A DNA stretch of 64,000 nucleotides, taken from Bradyrhizobium sp. CCBAU 51765. Its GTDB lineage: Bacteria > Pseudomonadota > Alphaproteobacteria > Rhizobiales > Xanthobacteraceae. The notes beneath the pieces were generated by a model, which was not told the origin of the DNA, did not search any database, and saw nothing but the letters and a program-made list of their open reading frames with translations. Position numbers and translations under genes: made by a program. The stretch spans positions 7,739,001 through 7,803,000 of the forward strand of contig NZ_CP030038.1 in the NCBI RefSeq assembly GCF_015291725.1, written 5' to 3'. The stretch's first letter is position 1, and each line of letters opens with the position of its first letter. This document shows positions 24,612-33,076 of this stretch, piece by piece.

Positions 24612-24926
24612 ATGGAAGAGATCGACCTGTCGAGCTGTTGCCAGGGTTGCGGCGCCTGCTGCGGCTATTCGCAAAACTGGCCGCGCTTCTCGATCGAGAG
24701 CGACGAGGAACTTGCCGCGATTCCCGAAGGGCTGGTCAATGCGCGCCAGTCCGGCATGCGCTGCGAGGGTGATCGCTGCTCGGCCCTGCAGGGAGAGATC
24801 GGACAGATGACGGCCTGCGGCATCTACGACGTGCGGCCGGAGGTGTGCCGCACCTGCATGCCGGGCGACGCCGAATGCGCGATGGCGCGGCGGAAGTTCG
24901 GCTTGCCGATGATAGAGGCCGCTTAG
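24612..24926 (+). CDS. YkgJ-family cysteine cluster protein
   Basis: A 104-residue protein with a zinc- or iron-chelating cysteine pattern: CCQGCGACCGYS at residues 9-20, then MRCEGDRCSALQG, a lone Cys in TACGIYDVRPEVCRTCMPG. The family (CxxCxxCC) is thought to bind a metal; its job is not known. It starts 5 bp after the YafY-type regulator stop, so it is probably co-transcribed. Its end overlaps by 4 bp the stop of the convergent gene on the minus strand. Confidence 0.88.
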   Translation: MEEIDLSSCCQGCGACCGYSQNWPRFSIESDEELAAIPEGLVNARQSGMRCEGDRCSALQGEIGQMTACGIYDVRPEVCRTCMPGDAECAMARRKFGLPMIEAA

Positions 24927-25321
24927 GCGGGCACCGCTTCGCCGATTTCGTCGTCGAGCTCGTCATCGAGCGGTGCGAGCACCGAGAGCGGCTTGGTCGA
25001 CAGCGTGATCGGCTTGCGCCCGCCCGACAGCGACGGCGAGGATTTGGTCGAGCGTTCCCGCGACAGCGCATAGAGCGTCGAGCCGACGCGGCCACCGTTC
25101 TCGACCAGGTCGCGCTCGCTGCAGCTTGCTGCGATCGCGACCGCCAGCGAATGCAAATGGCTGCGGCGATAGCAGAACAGCGCCAGCCTGGCGCGCGCGT
25201 CAGGGGCAACACTCTCAACCAGCCTCGGCAGCCCACTCTCGCTGGCGCGATACATTTCGCCAAGGAGCTCGTCGCGGACCGGGCAGAAATCGCTTTCAAA
25301 GGTGTCGCGGCTTGAAAACAT
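24923..25321 (-). CDS. Conserved hypothetical protein
   Basis: A 132-residue protein without a recognised domain. The N-terminal 90 residues are predicted helical and carry Cys in FESDFCPVRDELLGEMYRA and in AIAASCSERDLVENGGRVG; the C terminus is acidic (LDDELDDEIGEAVPA). It resembles small soluble proteins common in Bradyrhizobium whose function is unknown. It starts at ATG 25321 with a GGGGAGA site upstream and is convergent with the YkgJ gene. Confidence 0.7.
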   Translation of the reverse strand: MFSSRDTFESDFCPVRDELLGEMYRASESGLPRLVESVAPDARARLALFCYRRSHLHSLAVAIAASCSERDLVENGGRVGSTLYALSRERSTKSSPSLSGGRKPITLSTKPLSVLAPLDDELDDEIGEAVPA

Positions 25322-25461
25322 TGCAGTTCTCCCCTCGTGTCAGGAAGATGCAGCGCAATTCTCTAACGAAAGGTTAACCACACGGGGCGGTAGTCACCCG
25401 GGGTGATTGCGCCCCGGCCGCGAATCAGAGGCGGCGGTATGGACGAAACTGCAGCAACAGC

Positions 25462-25546
25462 GTCATGGCCGGGCTTGTCCCGGCCTTCCACGGAAGGCTG
25501 AGCGGCACTGAGAACGTGGATGCCCGGGACAAGCCCGGGCATGACG
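25462..25546. repeat. Dispersed imperfect palindrome, type A
   Basis: GTCATGGCCGGGCTTGTCCC and GGGACAAGCCCGGGCATGAC surround a short centre. It lies in the gap 25322-25593, which holds nothing else that I recognise. Confidence 0.8.
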
Positions 25547-25593
25547 ATCTTCTATATCGACCAGGGATTGCCCCCGCATCGAGGCCGCGCCTC

Positions 25594-25980
25594 TCAGTTC
25601 GCCGCCATGAAGATGGAGAGGCCGAAGCCGGTCAGGTGATGCAGCGCCTGGTCGACGCCGATCAGGGTCCAGAACCAGGGGTGCGCAAGGTCGACGCCGA
25701 AATTGGCGGAGACGAACCCCTTGGCGCGGTCGATCGTGATGTGGATCGCGAAGTCGATCAGCGCCACGAACCAGAATCTCGGCGCCACGACCAGGATCAG
25801 CGGCAGCGCAACGGCAAGGTGGATCAGGCAGTGCACCAGAAGCGGCAGGGCCCAGCCATGCTTCTGGTCCTTGCCGTGCGCCATCCAGGCGGTCTGGAGA
25901 ACAAAATCGGCGATGATGTGCTTGAAGGTGAGCAGCAACATCCAGCCAATGAGCGCTTCAACCGGAATCGCCGATGACAT
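25594..25980 (-). CDS. DUF3307 membrane protein
   Basis: A 128-residue membrane protein. Residues 8-30 read ALIGWMLLLTFKHIIADFVL with the family Lys-His-x-x-x-D pattern, followed by KHGWALPLLVHCLIHLAVAL and FAIHITIDRAKGFVSANFGV; the His and Asp residues spaced along the helices are typical of DUF3307. Its function is unknown. The ATG at 25980 is chosen because the upstream extension has no membrane character. The adjoining stretch 25981-26330 has no gene or clear signal apart from the promoter of the next gene. Confidence 0.82.
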   Translation of the reverse strand: MSSAIPVEALIGWMLLLTFKHIIADFVLQTAWMAHGKDQKHGWALPLLVHCLIHLAVALPLILVVAPRFWFVALIDFAIHITIDRAKGFVSANFGVDLAHPWFWTLIGVDQALHHLTGFGLSIFMAAN

Positions 25981-26330
25981 GGGTGGAAACGACAAGCTGA
26001 CGCCCTCATTGACGTGACGAGAAGAATTGGAGCGTTCAGCGCAACTTCTTCTTGGACCGGTCAAATCGCCGGGACGCGCGATTTATGACATTTCCCGCGG
26101 CGGAATGCAGCCGGGGGAACCGGAAAATCGCCAAGTGTGGCTAACTGGTGATAGGATGCCCGATCGCCGCGGACGTGTCGCGTCCGGTTACCTCCGGCTC
26201 GAAATTTGCGTTCTGTTACCGTCGCGCTATCATCGGCGACAGAGAATATCTTTCTTTTTTCAGACATTTACGAACTGCAGGGCGCCCGCCGCGAGCCGAC
26301 CGCCATCCGAGATTAAGGCCAGGTGCTGCC

Positions 26331-27776
26331 ATGAGTACTGAAGGCCCCACCTCATCGCCGACCGAACCGCCGCCCCGGCGCCCCAAGGTGATCAAGACAA
26401 ACCAGCAGCAGGTTTTCCTCTACGTCGTGCTGACCCTGCTGTTGTCGCTCGCCACCGTCTGGGGCGGTCGCGCCTTGCTGCACAATTCGGAGACGCTGAC
26501 CTTCGCCGTCGGCGCTCCCAACAGTGACGAGGCACTGTTCGCGGCCAAGCTCGCCACTGTGCTGGAGGACAACGCCTCCCGCGTCCGGATCGAGATCGTC
26601 AACAACGCGGACAACGCCAGGGCGCTCGCCCAATTCGACCGCAAGCAGGCTGACCTCGCCGTCCTGCGCAGCGACTCCAAAGTGCCGCTGCGCGCGCGCA
26701 CGCTCGCGATCCTCGAGCATGATCTCGTGCTGCTGCTCGGGCCCGGCAACAGGAAGATCAAGTCCCTCTCCGAGCTCGGGAAGAAGAAAGTCGCGGTCGT
26801 CGCCGAGAACGAAGCCTCGCTCGCCTTCGTCCGCAGCATCCTCGAGGTCCCGGACGGCCCCGAGGCTGCGAGGGTCCAGATGGCGCCGCAGGGCGCAACG
26901 CTCGACAGGCTGTTTGCCCCGCCGAACGGCTTTGGCGCGGTGGTCGCCGTTGTCCACGCCTCCAGGGCCGTCAGGGACAAATCCTATGAGCAAGTCGCCA
27001 GACGCGGCGGCTTCACGCTGAACGCGATCGACGAAGCGAAGATGCTGGCCCGCAAATTCCCGGGCATCTCCAGCGAGACACTGACGGCAGGCACGTTGTC
27101 GACATCGCCGCAAATTCCCGACGATGATCTCGACACGATCGGGCTCGAATGGCTCCTGGTCGCACAATCGAGAATGTCCCCGACGACGGCAGGCGAGCTC
27201 GCGCGTATCATCTACGAGAACAAGTCCGCGCTCGGCCTCGACAACGGCTTCGCCACCAGGATAGAACCCGCGTCCGTCGAGAAGGATGCGTTCGTGATCG
27301 CGCACCGGGGCGCCGCCGATTACATCAACGACGACACCAAGACGTTCATCGATAAGTACAGCGACCTGATGTATGTGGGCCTTGCCGCGCTCAGCATCAT
27401 CGGTTCGATCTTCGCGGCGATCTACGCCAAGATCACAAGGATCGCGCCGGAGAAGGCCAGCGAGCTCTCCACCGCCATCCTCGACATCGGCGAGCGGATC
27501 GAGCATGCCCACTCGCTGGACCAGCTCGAATGTCTCCAGGACGAGCTGGAGGCCATCTTGCGCGGCGCTGTTGTCGGCCTCAGAGACGGCACGATCAGTA
27601 CCGACGGGCTCGACACCTTCAAGCTCGGCTACGAATTCGTCCGCGACGAGATCGGCATGCGCCGCGACTATCTGAAACGTCATGCCGGCGAAGCCGACAA
27701 GACGGTGCGCGACGTTGGCCCGGCCCAGCCGGACGACAGCAATGTCGTGGCGGTGAAGACCGCCCAGAGCGCCTGA
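26331..27776 (+). CDS. Membrane-anchored TAXI-family solute-binding protein
   Basis: A 481-residue protein. Residues 27-46 are a membrane anchor (FLYVVLTLLLSLATVWGG) instead of a cleaved signal, residues 55-335 a TAXI-type binding domain (LTFAVGAPNSDEALFAAKLA), 347-366 a second membrane helix (YVGLAALSIIGSIFAAIYA) and 367-481 a helical cytoplasmic tail. Ordinary TAXI proteins are about 320 residues and partner with a fused TRAP permease. No such permease is near, and the cytoplasmic tail suggests a sensing rather than transport role. That is inference from architecture. Confidence 0.8.
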   Translation: MSTEGPTSSPTEPPPRRPKVIKTNQQQVFLYVVLTLLLSLATVWGGRALLHNSETLTFAVGAPNSDEALFAAKLATVLEDNASRVRIEIVNNADNARALAQFDRKQADLAVLRSDSKVPLRARTLAILEHDLVLLLGPGNRKIKSLSELGKKKVAVVAENEASLAFVRSILEVPDGPEAARVQMAPQGATLDRLFAPPNGFGAVVAVVHASRAVRDKSYEQVARRGGFTLNAIDEAKMLARKFPGISSETLTAGTLSTSPQIPDDDLDTIGLEWLLVAQSRMSPTTAGELARIIYENKSALGLDNGFATRIEPASVEKDAFVIAHRGAADYINDDTKTFIDKYSDLMYVGLAALSIIGSIFAAIYAKITRIAPEKASELSTAILDIGERIEHAHSLDQLECLQDELEAILRGAVVGLRDGTISTDGLDTFKLGYEFVRDEIGMRRDYLKRHAGEADKTVRDVGPAQPDDSNVVAVKTAQSA

Positions 27777-27799
27777 TCCACCGGGTTGGGCAAGCCGCT

Positions 27800-27857
27800 C
27801 TCGTGTCCCGGCTCTGCGGCGCATCACGACGTGCTGTGCCGCGTCCGGGGCACGACA
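27800..27857. repeat. Dispersed repeat, type D
   Basis: GTGTCCCGGCTCTGCGGCGC and GTGCCGCGTCCGGGGCACGA arms with a short centre; related to 9897-10030. Confidence 0.65.
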
Positions 27858-27968
27858 CCAAGACTTCCCGCCCCTATCCGTTAGCCAGCCGTCTGGATGA
27901 AACAGCCCGCACCGTCGTTGACGGTCTCCGCCCGGGCGGGCACTTTGGCGCCGACAATGGAGACAAGA

Positions 27969-28754
27969 ATGTCGGACACCGCCGAGGCAGCCACCGGCCC
28001 CCTGATCGAGATCACCGGCGCACGCGCCACCATCCGCCTCAATCGACCGAAACATCTCAACCGGCTCCAGGCGGAGGATCTCGGCGAGCTGACGAGACTG
28101 TTCGACCGGGTCGAGGCCGATCCCGATATTCGCGTGCTGGTCTTGACCGGCACCGGGCGTGCCTTCTCCGCGGGCTACGATCTCAACTCGGTGGCGGAGC
28201 GCGCGGTCAGCGCGAGCGAGCAGCAGAGCGCGGGCTCGGCTTTCGAGGTGGTCGTCAACCGGCTGGAGGATTTGGGCGTACCGACCATCTGCCGGCTCAA
28301 CGGCGGCGTCTATGGCGGCGCGACCGACCTCGCGCTCGCCTGCGATTTCCGGATCGGCGTCGATACCGCGGAAATGTTCATGCCGGCGGCGCGGCTTGGG
28401 CTGCATTATTACCCGAGCGGTATCAAACGCTACGTGACGCGTCTCGGCGTGGACAATGCGAAGAAACTGTTCCTGACCGCACAGAAGATCGGCGCGCCGG
28501 AGATGCTGCGCATCGGCTATCTCACCGCGATGGTGCCGGTGGAATCCCTCGACGAGGAAATCGACAAGCTCGCTGGTGTCCTCGCCGGCAACGCCCCGCA
28601 GGCGATGCGCGGCATGAAGCGCGCCATCAACGAGTTCGCCCGCGGCAAGCTCGATGAAGCCGCCGCCGACCAACGCCACCGCGACAGCATGCGCGGTGAC
28701 GAGATCAGGGAAGGCATCAAGGCGTTTGCGGAGAAGCGGGCACCGCGGTTCTGA
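27969..28754 (+). CDS. Enoyl-CoA hydratase/isomerase family protein
   Basis: A 261-residue crotonase. Oxyanion segments are GRAFSAGYDLNSVAERA (about 60-76) and CRLNGGVYGGATDLALACDF (about 105-124), then MFMPAARLGLHYYPSGIKRY, where the second catalytic Glu of classical hydratases is replaced by a Leu-Gly-Leu stretch. ATG 27969 with GGAG 7 bp upstream is preferred over the in-frame ATG at 27957. The substrate is unknown. It sits alone between a TAXI-family gene and a convergent GST. Confidence 0.82.
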   Translation: MSDTAEAATGPLIEITGARATIRLNRPKHLNRLQAEDLGELTRLFDRVEADPDIRVLVLTGTGRAFSAGYDLNSVAERAVSASEQQSAGSAFEVVVNRLEDLGVPTICRLNGGVYGGATDLALACDFRIGVDTAEMFMPAARLGLHYYPSGIKRYVTRLGVDNAKKLFLTAQKIGAPEMLRIGYLTAMVPVESLDEEIDKLAGVLAGNAPQAMRGMKRAINEFARGKLDEAAADQRHRDSMRGDEIREGIKAFAEKRAPRF

Positions 28755-28784
28755 GGGATCGGTTGGTGTGCACGAGCGCGCGCC

Positions 28785-29429
28785 TCACACTCCAGCCGCA
28801 GCCGCATGTTGCGCCGCCATCTCGGCGTCGGCTGCCGTGATACGCTGGAACGCCGGCCGCGCCGTCATGCGTTCGGCATAACGGACGAACACGTCCTTCT
28901 TCGGCACGATGCCGAACATCATGGTCCAGCTGAAGGCGACGCCCCACAACACGTCGGCGGCCGTCATGCGCTCGCCGAGCAGATACGGGCCCTTCGACAG
29001 CTGTGCCTCGAGCGCGCCCAGCATGGTGTCGTAATCGGCATAGGGCGATTGCGTGATCGGCGCCGGCTCCCGCTGCATGAACTTGTCGATCAGGGCCGGC
29101 TCGAACGACGATCCGTAATATGCAATCCAGCGCAGATAGGGACCGCGCAGCGGATCGTTCAGGGCGGGCGTGAGGCCGGCTTGCGGAAACAGGTCGGCGA
29201 GATAGATCGTGATGGCGACCTGCTCCGTCACCAGCGCCTCGCCCTGGCGGATCGCCGGTACCTTGCCGAGCGGGTTGATGGCGAGATAGGCGGGCATGCG
29301 CTGCTCGCCGGCCTTCATGTTGAGAACGTGGAGATCGTAAGGAGCGCCCAGCTCCTCCAGCAGCACCCGCGTGCCGGTGGCGCGCGTCTGCGGCGAATAA
29401 TACAGCGTGATGCGGTTCGGATCGGTCAT
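28785..29429 (-). CDS. Glutathione S-transferase
   Basis: A 214-residue GST with N-terminal thioredoxin fold (ITLYYSPQTRATGTRVLLEE, NPLGKVPAIRQGEALVTEQV, holding the cis-Pro and the Glu-Gln in place of Glu-Ser) and a helical C-terminal domain ending in MTARPAFQRITAADAE. The start at ATG 29429 has GGGAGACTGCC upstream. It is divergent from the regulator at 29515, and a perfect 13-bp inverted repeat lies between the two, as with the other GST-YafY pair at 22.7-24.6 kb. Confidence 0.9.
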   Translation of the reverse strand: MTDPNRITLYYSPQTRATGTRVLLEELGAPYDLHVLNMKAGEQRMPAYLAINPLGKVPAIRQGEALVTEQVAITIYLADLFPQAGLTPALNDPLRGPYLRWIAYYGSSFEPALIDKFMQREPAPITQSPYADYDTMLGALEAQLSKGPYLLGERMTAADVLWGVAFSWTMMFGIVPKKDVFVRYAERMTARPAFQRITAADAEMAAQHAAAAGV

Positions 29430-29473
29430 GGCAGTCTCCCTCTGGCCGGCTGGCGCGGGGCTGCTTGTAGCGG

Positions 29474-29504
29474 ACCATACCTGACATCTTCTGTCAGGTA
29501 TGGT
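29474..29504. promoter_or_regulatory. Perfect 13-bp inverted repeat between GST and YafY-type regulator
   Basis: ACCATACCTGACA (29474-29486), 5-bp spacer TCTTC, TGTCAGGTATGGT (29492-29504). It ends 10 bp before the regulator ATG, so binding would block regulator transcription or translation start, a strong sign of autoregulation. Confidence 0.75.
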
Positions 29505-29514
29505 TTAAGGGATC

Positions 29515-30534
29515 ATGCGCGCGAGCCGGATGCTGTCGATCCTCACCACCCTTCAGGCCAGGGGACGGGTCACTGCGCCCGCGCTCGCGGAGGCCTGCGA
29601 AGTCTCGGTGCGTACGATCTATCGCGACATCGACGCGCTCGCGGCGTCCGGCGTTCCCGTTTACTCCGACCGCGGCGCCGAAGGCGGCTATCGCCTGCTC
29701 GACGGCTATCGCGTGCGGCTGAACGGCCTGTCGCAGAGCGAGGCGGGCGCGCTGTTCCTGGCGGGATTGCCCGGCCCTGCGGCGGCGCTCGGGCTCGACG
29801 CCGCGATGATCGCCGCGCAGAACAAGCTGATGGCTGCCCTACCCGAGACGCTGCGCGAAGACGCGGGCCGGATGCAGGAGCGTTTTCATCTGGACGCACC
29901 GGGCTGGTTCGGCGAGGCGGAAGCCCCAAAGCACCTGCGCGCCATCGCCGCCGCCGTGCTGCGCGGGACGCTGATCAAGATCCGCTACCAGAGCTGGCGC
30001 GCGGAGAAGCAACGCCGCGTTGCGCCGCTCGGCCTCGTGCTGAAGGGCGGCAGCTGGTATCTCGCCGGCCAGGTCGACGGCAGCGTGCGCACCTATCGCG
30101 TCGCGCGCGTGCTCGACTGCACGGCGCTCGACGACCGCTTCGACAGGCCCGCCAGCTTCGATCTCGGCGCCTATTGGCAGGCCGCGACGCTGCGCCTGGA
30201 AGCCGAGATGCATCCCAATGTCGCGATCGTGCGGCTGTCGTCGTTCGGCGTCAAACTGCTCGACGCGCTGAGCCAACCCTATGTCAAGGCACGCACGCAG
30301 CTTGAAGAGACCATGGATGCCGATGGCTGGCGCATCGCGCGAATCCCGGTCGGCAAGACGTCGTGGCATGCCGCGGCCGAATTGCTGCGGCTCGGCCCCG
30401 AGGCCGAAGTGCTGGAGCCCGCCGATCTCCGCGACAAGATGGCGGAGATGACGCAGGCGATGGCTGCGCGCTATCGCGCGGTGCGAAAAGCCCGACGGCA
30501 GCACACTTTGTCGCAGCCCACGAAACAATCCTGA
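29515..30534 (+). CDS. YafY-type HTH/WYL transcriptional regulator
   Basis: A 339-residue regulator: HTH_11 at residues 1-60 (MRASRMLSILTTLQARGRV, EVSVRTIYRDIDALAASGVP), a linker, and a WYL domain from about 140 (KIRYQSWRAEKQRRVAPLGL, LKGGSWYLAGQVDGSVRTYR, the WYL core being WYL). A WCX-type C terminal domain follows. It is divergent from the GST gene across a perfect inverted repeat. It is longer than the paralogue at 23908 (232 residues). Confidence 0.9.
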   Translation: MRASRMLSILTTLQARGRVTAPALAEACEVSVRTIYRDIDALAASGVPVYSDRGAEGGYRLLDGYRVRLNGLSQSEAGALFLAGLPGPAAALGLDAAMIAAQNKLMAALPETLREDAGRMQERFHLDAPGWFGEAEAPKHLRAIAAAVLRGTLIKIRYQSWRAEKQRRVAPLGLVLKGGSWYLAGQVDGSVRTYRVARVLDCTALDDRFDRPASFDLGAYWQAATLRLEAEMHPNVAIVRLSSFGVKLLDALSQPYVKARTQLEETMDADGWRIARIPVGKTSWHAAAELLRLGPEAEVLEPADLRDKMAEMTQAMAARYRAVRKARRQHTLSQPTKQS

Positions 30535-30632
30535 AACACGATTCTCCGCATCCCGTGTGAACGCGATCGCATCTCATCCCGACCGAGATGCAGGGACACA
30601 ACAATGGCCCCTGCGCCAAATGGAGAATGAAG

Positions 30633-30881
30633 ATGTTTCGTAAGCTTGCTCTCGGTCTGATCGCTGCCGGCTCGCTCGGTGTTGCCGCCCTCGCGCCCAC
30701 CGCGGCCTCGGCGGGCGGCTTCCATCACCATCACGGTCATCACCACTGGGGTCCCGGCTGGGGCGTTGGCGGTATCTACCTCAACACGGGCGTCAGCAAC
30801 TGCTACCAGGAGCGCCTCGTCCGCACCCGTCATGGCCTGCGCGTGCGCGTCGTGAATGTCTGCGCCTACGGGATCTACTGA
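30633..30881 (+). CDS. Small secreted His/Gly-rich protein
   Basis: An 82-residue precursor with signal peptide MFRKLALGLIAAGSLGVAA and cleavage after ASA near residue 25. The mature part starts GGFHHHHGHHHWGPGWGVGG, a likely metal-binding or nickel/zinc-affine stretch, then a region with two Cys (NTGVSNCYQERLVRTRHGL, NVCAYGIY) that may form a disulfide. ATG 30633 is chosen because GGAGA lies 6 bp before it; ATG 30627 is alternative. Similar small periplasmic proteins are common in Bradyrhizobium and are uncharacterised. A strong terminator follows. Confidence 0.75.
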   Translation: MFRKLALGLIAAGSLGVAALAPTAASAGGFHHHHGHHHWGPGWGVGGIYLNTGVSNCYQERLVRTRHGLRVRVVNVCAYGIY

Positions 30882-30897
30882 TATCTTGCCTCGCAGC

Positions 30898-30930
30898 AAA
30901 GCCCCGATCGCCAAGCGATCGGGGCCTTTG
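30898..30930. terminator. Rho-independent terminator, probably bidirectional
   Basis: Perfect 11-bp stem GCCCCGATCGC (30901-30911) and GCGATCGGGGC (30915-30925) with loop CAA, flanked by AAA on the left and CTTT on the right. It sits between the convergent secreted-protein and desaturase genes. Confidence 0.85.
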
Positions 30931-30937
30931 CGTCTGA

Positions 30938-31885
30938 CTAGCCGGCCTGCCGCTGCCGCCGAAACCAGGCCCAGGTCTCCCGCGTCGTCCTGATGTAGCC
31001 GCGACCGCGATGCACGATCTCGCCGTCGACGATCTCGTTCAGCTTCGGCAACGCGTGAAAGGGGATCGAGGGATAGGCGTGGTGCTCGACATGGTAGGGC
31101 ATGTTCCACGCGAACCATTTGACGACCGCGCCGGTGTAGGTGGTGCGGGTGTTGTGGAAGGCGCTGCGGGTGTGGTCGCAGCCGGTATGCTCGGCGTAGA
31201 GGTAGGGCCGCAGGAAGAACTGCCCGATGACCAGCGGCACGATCCAGACCCAGAGCAGCAGCGCCGACGAAAACCAGAGTGAGAGCGCGAGCAGCAGCGC
31301 ATAGAGGGCCACATGGATCCGCGCCTCCGTCACGATGACGGCGCGCTTGTTCTCGGGAATCCAGGGCACGGTGACCTTACCGGTGAGCGCATGGACGAGC
31401 ATCAGCCGCAGCCGGCCGGCGACCTGGAGCAGGCCGCTATAGGCCAGCGCGAGCTGCGTGTCGGATGCCGGCTTCACCCCGACGATCAGCTCGGGATCCC
31501 TTTCGGGATCCTGCGTGTAACGGTGATGGTCCCAGTGAAACAGGCAGTAATATTCGTAAGGCAGTCCGATGATGAAGGCCGAGAGATAGCCCACAGCGAG
31601 ATTGAGGCCGCGGCTCCTGAACGCGGTCTTGTGCGCGGTCTCGTGCACCGCCATGAACAGGAAGGCGACGACATAGCCCTGCACCACCACCAGCGGCAGC
31701 GCCCAGAGCACGCCCCATGTCGACGATACCTTCCAGATCAACGCGCCCACCAGCAGGATCACGCCGTAATGGCCAAGGCTCTGCGCCGCACCCCTGATAT
31801 TGGAGCGAACCGACAATTCGCGCAGCATGGCCGGCGTCAGCGGCTTCAGGCGATGCCCGGGTTCTGAAACGGTCGCGTCGCTCAT
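30938..31885 (-). CDS. Membrane fatty acid desaturase
   Basis: A 315-residue protein with the three histidine boxes of membrane di-iron desaturases: HETAHKTAF (about 82), HWDHHRYTQ (about 118) and YHVEHHAYP (about 265), plus four or more membrane helices. It would place a double bond into a lipid acyl chain or hydroxylate a related substrate, with oxygen and an electron donor. The gene is 14 bp from the MetX-like hydrolase stop, reading the same way, so the pair is likely one operon. Beta-carotene-type hydroxylases share the boxes, so substrate remains open. Confidence 0.88.
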   Translation of the reverse strand: MSDATVSEPGHRLKPLTPAMLRELSVRSNIRGAAQSLGHYGVILLVGALIWKVSSTWGVLWALPLVVVQGYVVAFLFMAVHETAHKTAFRSRGLNLAVGYLSAFIIGLPYEYYCLFHWDHHRYTQDPERDPELIVGVKPASDTQLALAYSGLLQVAGRLRLMLVHALTGKVTVPWIPENKRAVIVTEARIHVALYALLLALSLWFSSALLLWVWIVPLVIGQFFLRPYLYAEHTGCDHTRSAFHNTRTTYTGAVVKWFAWNMPYHVEHHAYPSIPFHALPKLNEIVDGEIVHRGRGYIRTTRETWAWFRRQRQAG

Positions 31886-31899
31886 GATCGGTGCCTGCC

Positions 31900-32916
31900 T
31901 TACTTGCTGAGAAGCGCGGCGATCTCGGCCTTGATGAAGGCCTGGTCGCGCGGATTGTTGACGGGGTTGCCGGCGCGATGACCATGCAGCGATGGGATCG
32001 GATGCAGCACGGCCGATTTCGCGCTGACGAGCCGAACGAGTTCGTCCTCGTTGTCGCGAACGTCGAAGTAGCGATCGGTCGCGCCCGGCATCAGCAACAT
32101 GTGCGCCTTGATCGCCGCCAGCGCCCGGTCGAAATCACCCGCGAATGTCGGGCAGCGGCTGACGTCGCCATTCTGCCAGATCCCGATCTGCGCCAGGAGG
32201 TCGTTGGCGTCGCGCCGCGCAAACGTCGCGTCCCAGGCGCGGACGAGATAATCCTCCAGCGATGTGAAGCCGGCCTCGCGCCACAGTTCGTCGCGATAGA
32301 AGCCGTGCGACATCGCCCAGCCGGCATAGACGCGCCCCATGGCGCGATAGCCGGCGACGGGTCTTTCGGCGAAGCGGCCGTCGCGGAAGGCTGGATCGGC
32401 AGTGAGCGCGGCCTTCACGCTTTCCAGGAAGACGTAATTGTAGGGCGCGCAGCGGGCGCTGCCGCAGACGACCGCCGCACGCTCGACCATGTCGGGGTGC
32501 AGCGCCGCCCAGTGATAGGCCTGCATACCGCCCATCGACCAGCCATAGACCAGCGCAAGCTTGGAGATGCCGAAGCGTTCGGTGAGCAGCCGGTGCTGGA
32601 CCGCGATGGCGTCGTGATAGGTCACCGCGGGGAAGGGCGCGGGCGTATTCGACGGCGAGGACGAGAGGCCGTTGCCGAACAGGTTCGGGATGATGATGAA
32701 ATAACGCGTGGGATCGAGTACGCCGTCGGGCCCGATCAGCCATTCCGTATCGGTGTGCTGCGCACCGAACGAGGTCGGATAGAGGATGACGTTGTCCCGG
32801 GCGGGACTCAGCGTGCCGTAGGTCTTGTAGGCGAGCTTCATGGCGGGAAGGACGGTCCCGGACCGGAGCAGGACGTCGCCGGCCTCAAAAATCTCGTAGT
32901 CGCGCTGCGTCGTCAT
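31900..32916 (-). CDS. Alpha/beta hydrolase of the homoserine O-acetyltransferase (MetX)-like group
   Basis: A 338-residue alpha/beta-hydrolase with the nucleophile elbow GWSMGGMQAYHWA (Ser about 122), acid residue in LMPGATDRYFDVRDNEDELV and the catalytic His in IPSLHGHRAGNP. The opening VLPAMKLAYKTYGTLSPARD is typical of MetX-type enzymes. Some members are homoserine O-acetyltransferases, others esterases in secondary metabolism; the pairing with a desaturase does not suggest Met synthesis, so I do not assign metX. ATG at 32916. Confidence 0.8.
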   Translation of the reverse strand: MTTQRDYEIFEAGDVLLRSGTVLPAMKLAYKTYGTLSPARDNVILYPTSFGAQHTDTEWLIGPDGVLDPTRYFIIIPNLFGNGLSSSPSNTPAPFPAVTYHDAIAVQHRLLTERFGISKLALVYGWSMGGMQAYHWAALHPDMVERAAVVCGSARCAPYNYVFLESVKAALTADPAFRDGRFAERPVAGYRAMGRVYAGWAMSHGFYRDELWREAGFTSLEDYLVRAWDATFARRDANDLLAQIGIWQNGDVSRCPTFAGDFDRALAAIKAHMLLMPGATDRYFDVRDNEDELVRLVSAKSAVLHPIPSLHGHRAGNPVNNPRDQAFIKAEIAALLSK

Positions 32917-33076
32917 GCATTCAGCTCCCGCTCACGGAGGCCGCAAAACCCCACGGCTTCCGCGATGCATCGATCATGCCGGACCCGCAGCTGCGTGGTT
33001 TTGCGGCAGGAACAATAAATGTACTTATAGTACAGTTATTAGGGGCCGGCAAGATAAATCCGATCGCAGGTCCGGC

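Noticed and set aside
26352..28679. A 775-codon minus-strand frame over the TAXI and hydratase genes
   Set aside because: Two recognisable plus-strand proteins occupy the same DNA, and the frame spans their gap and a repeat.
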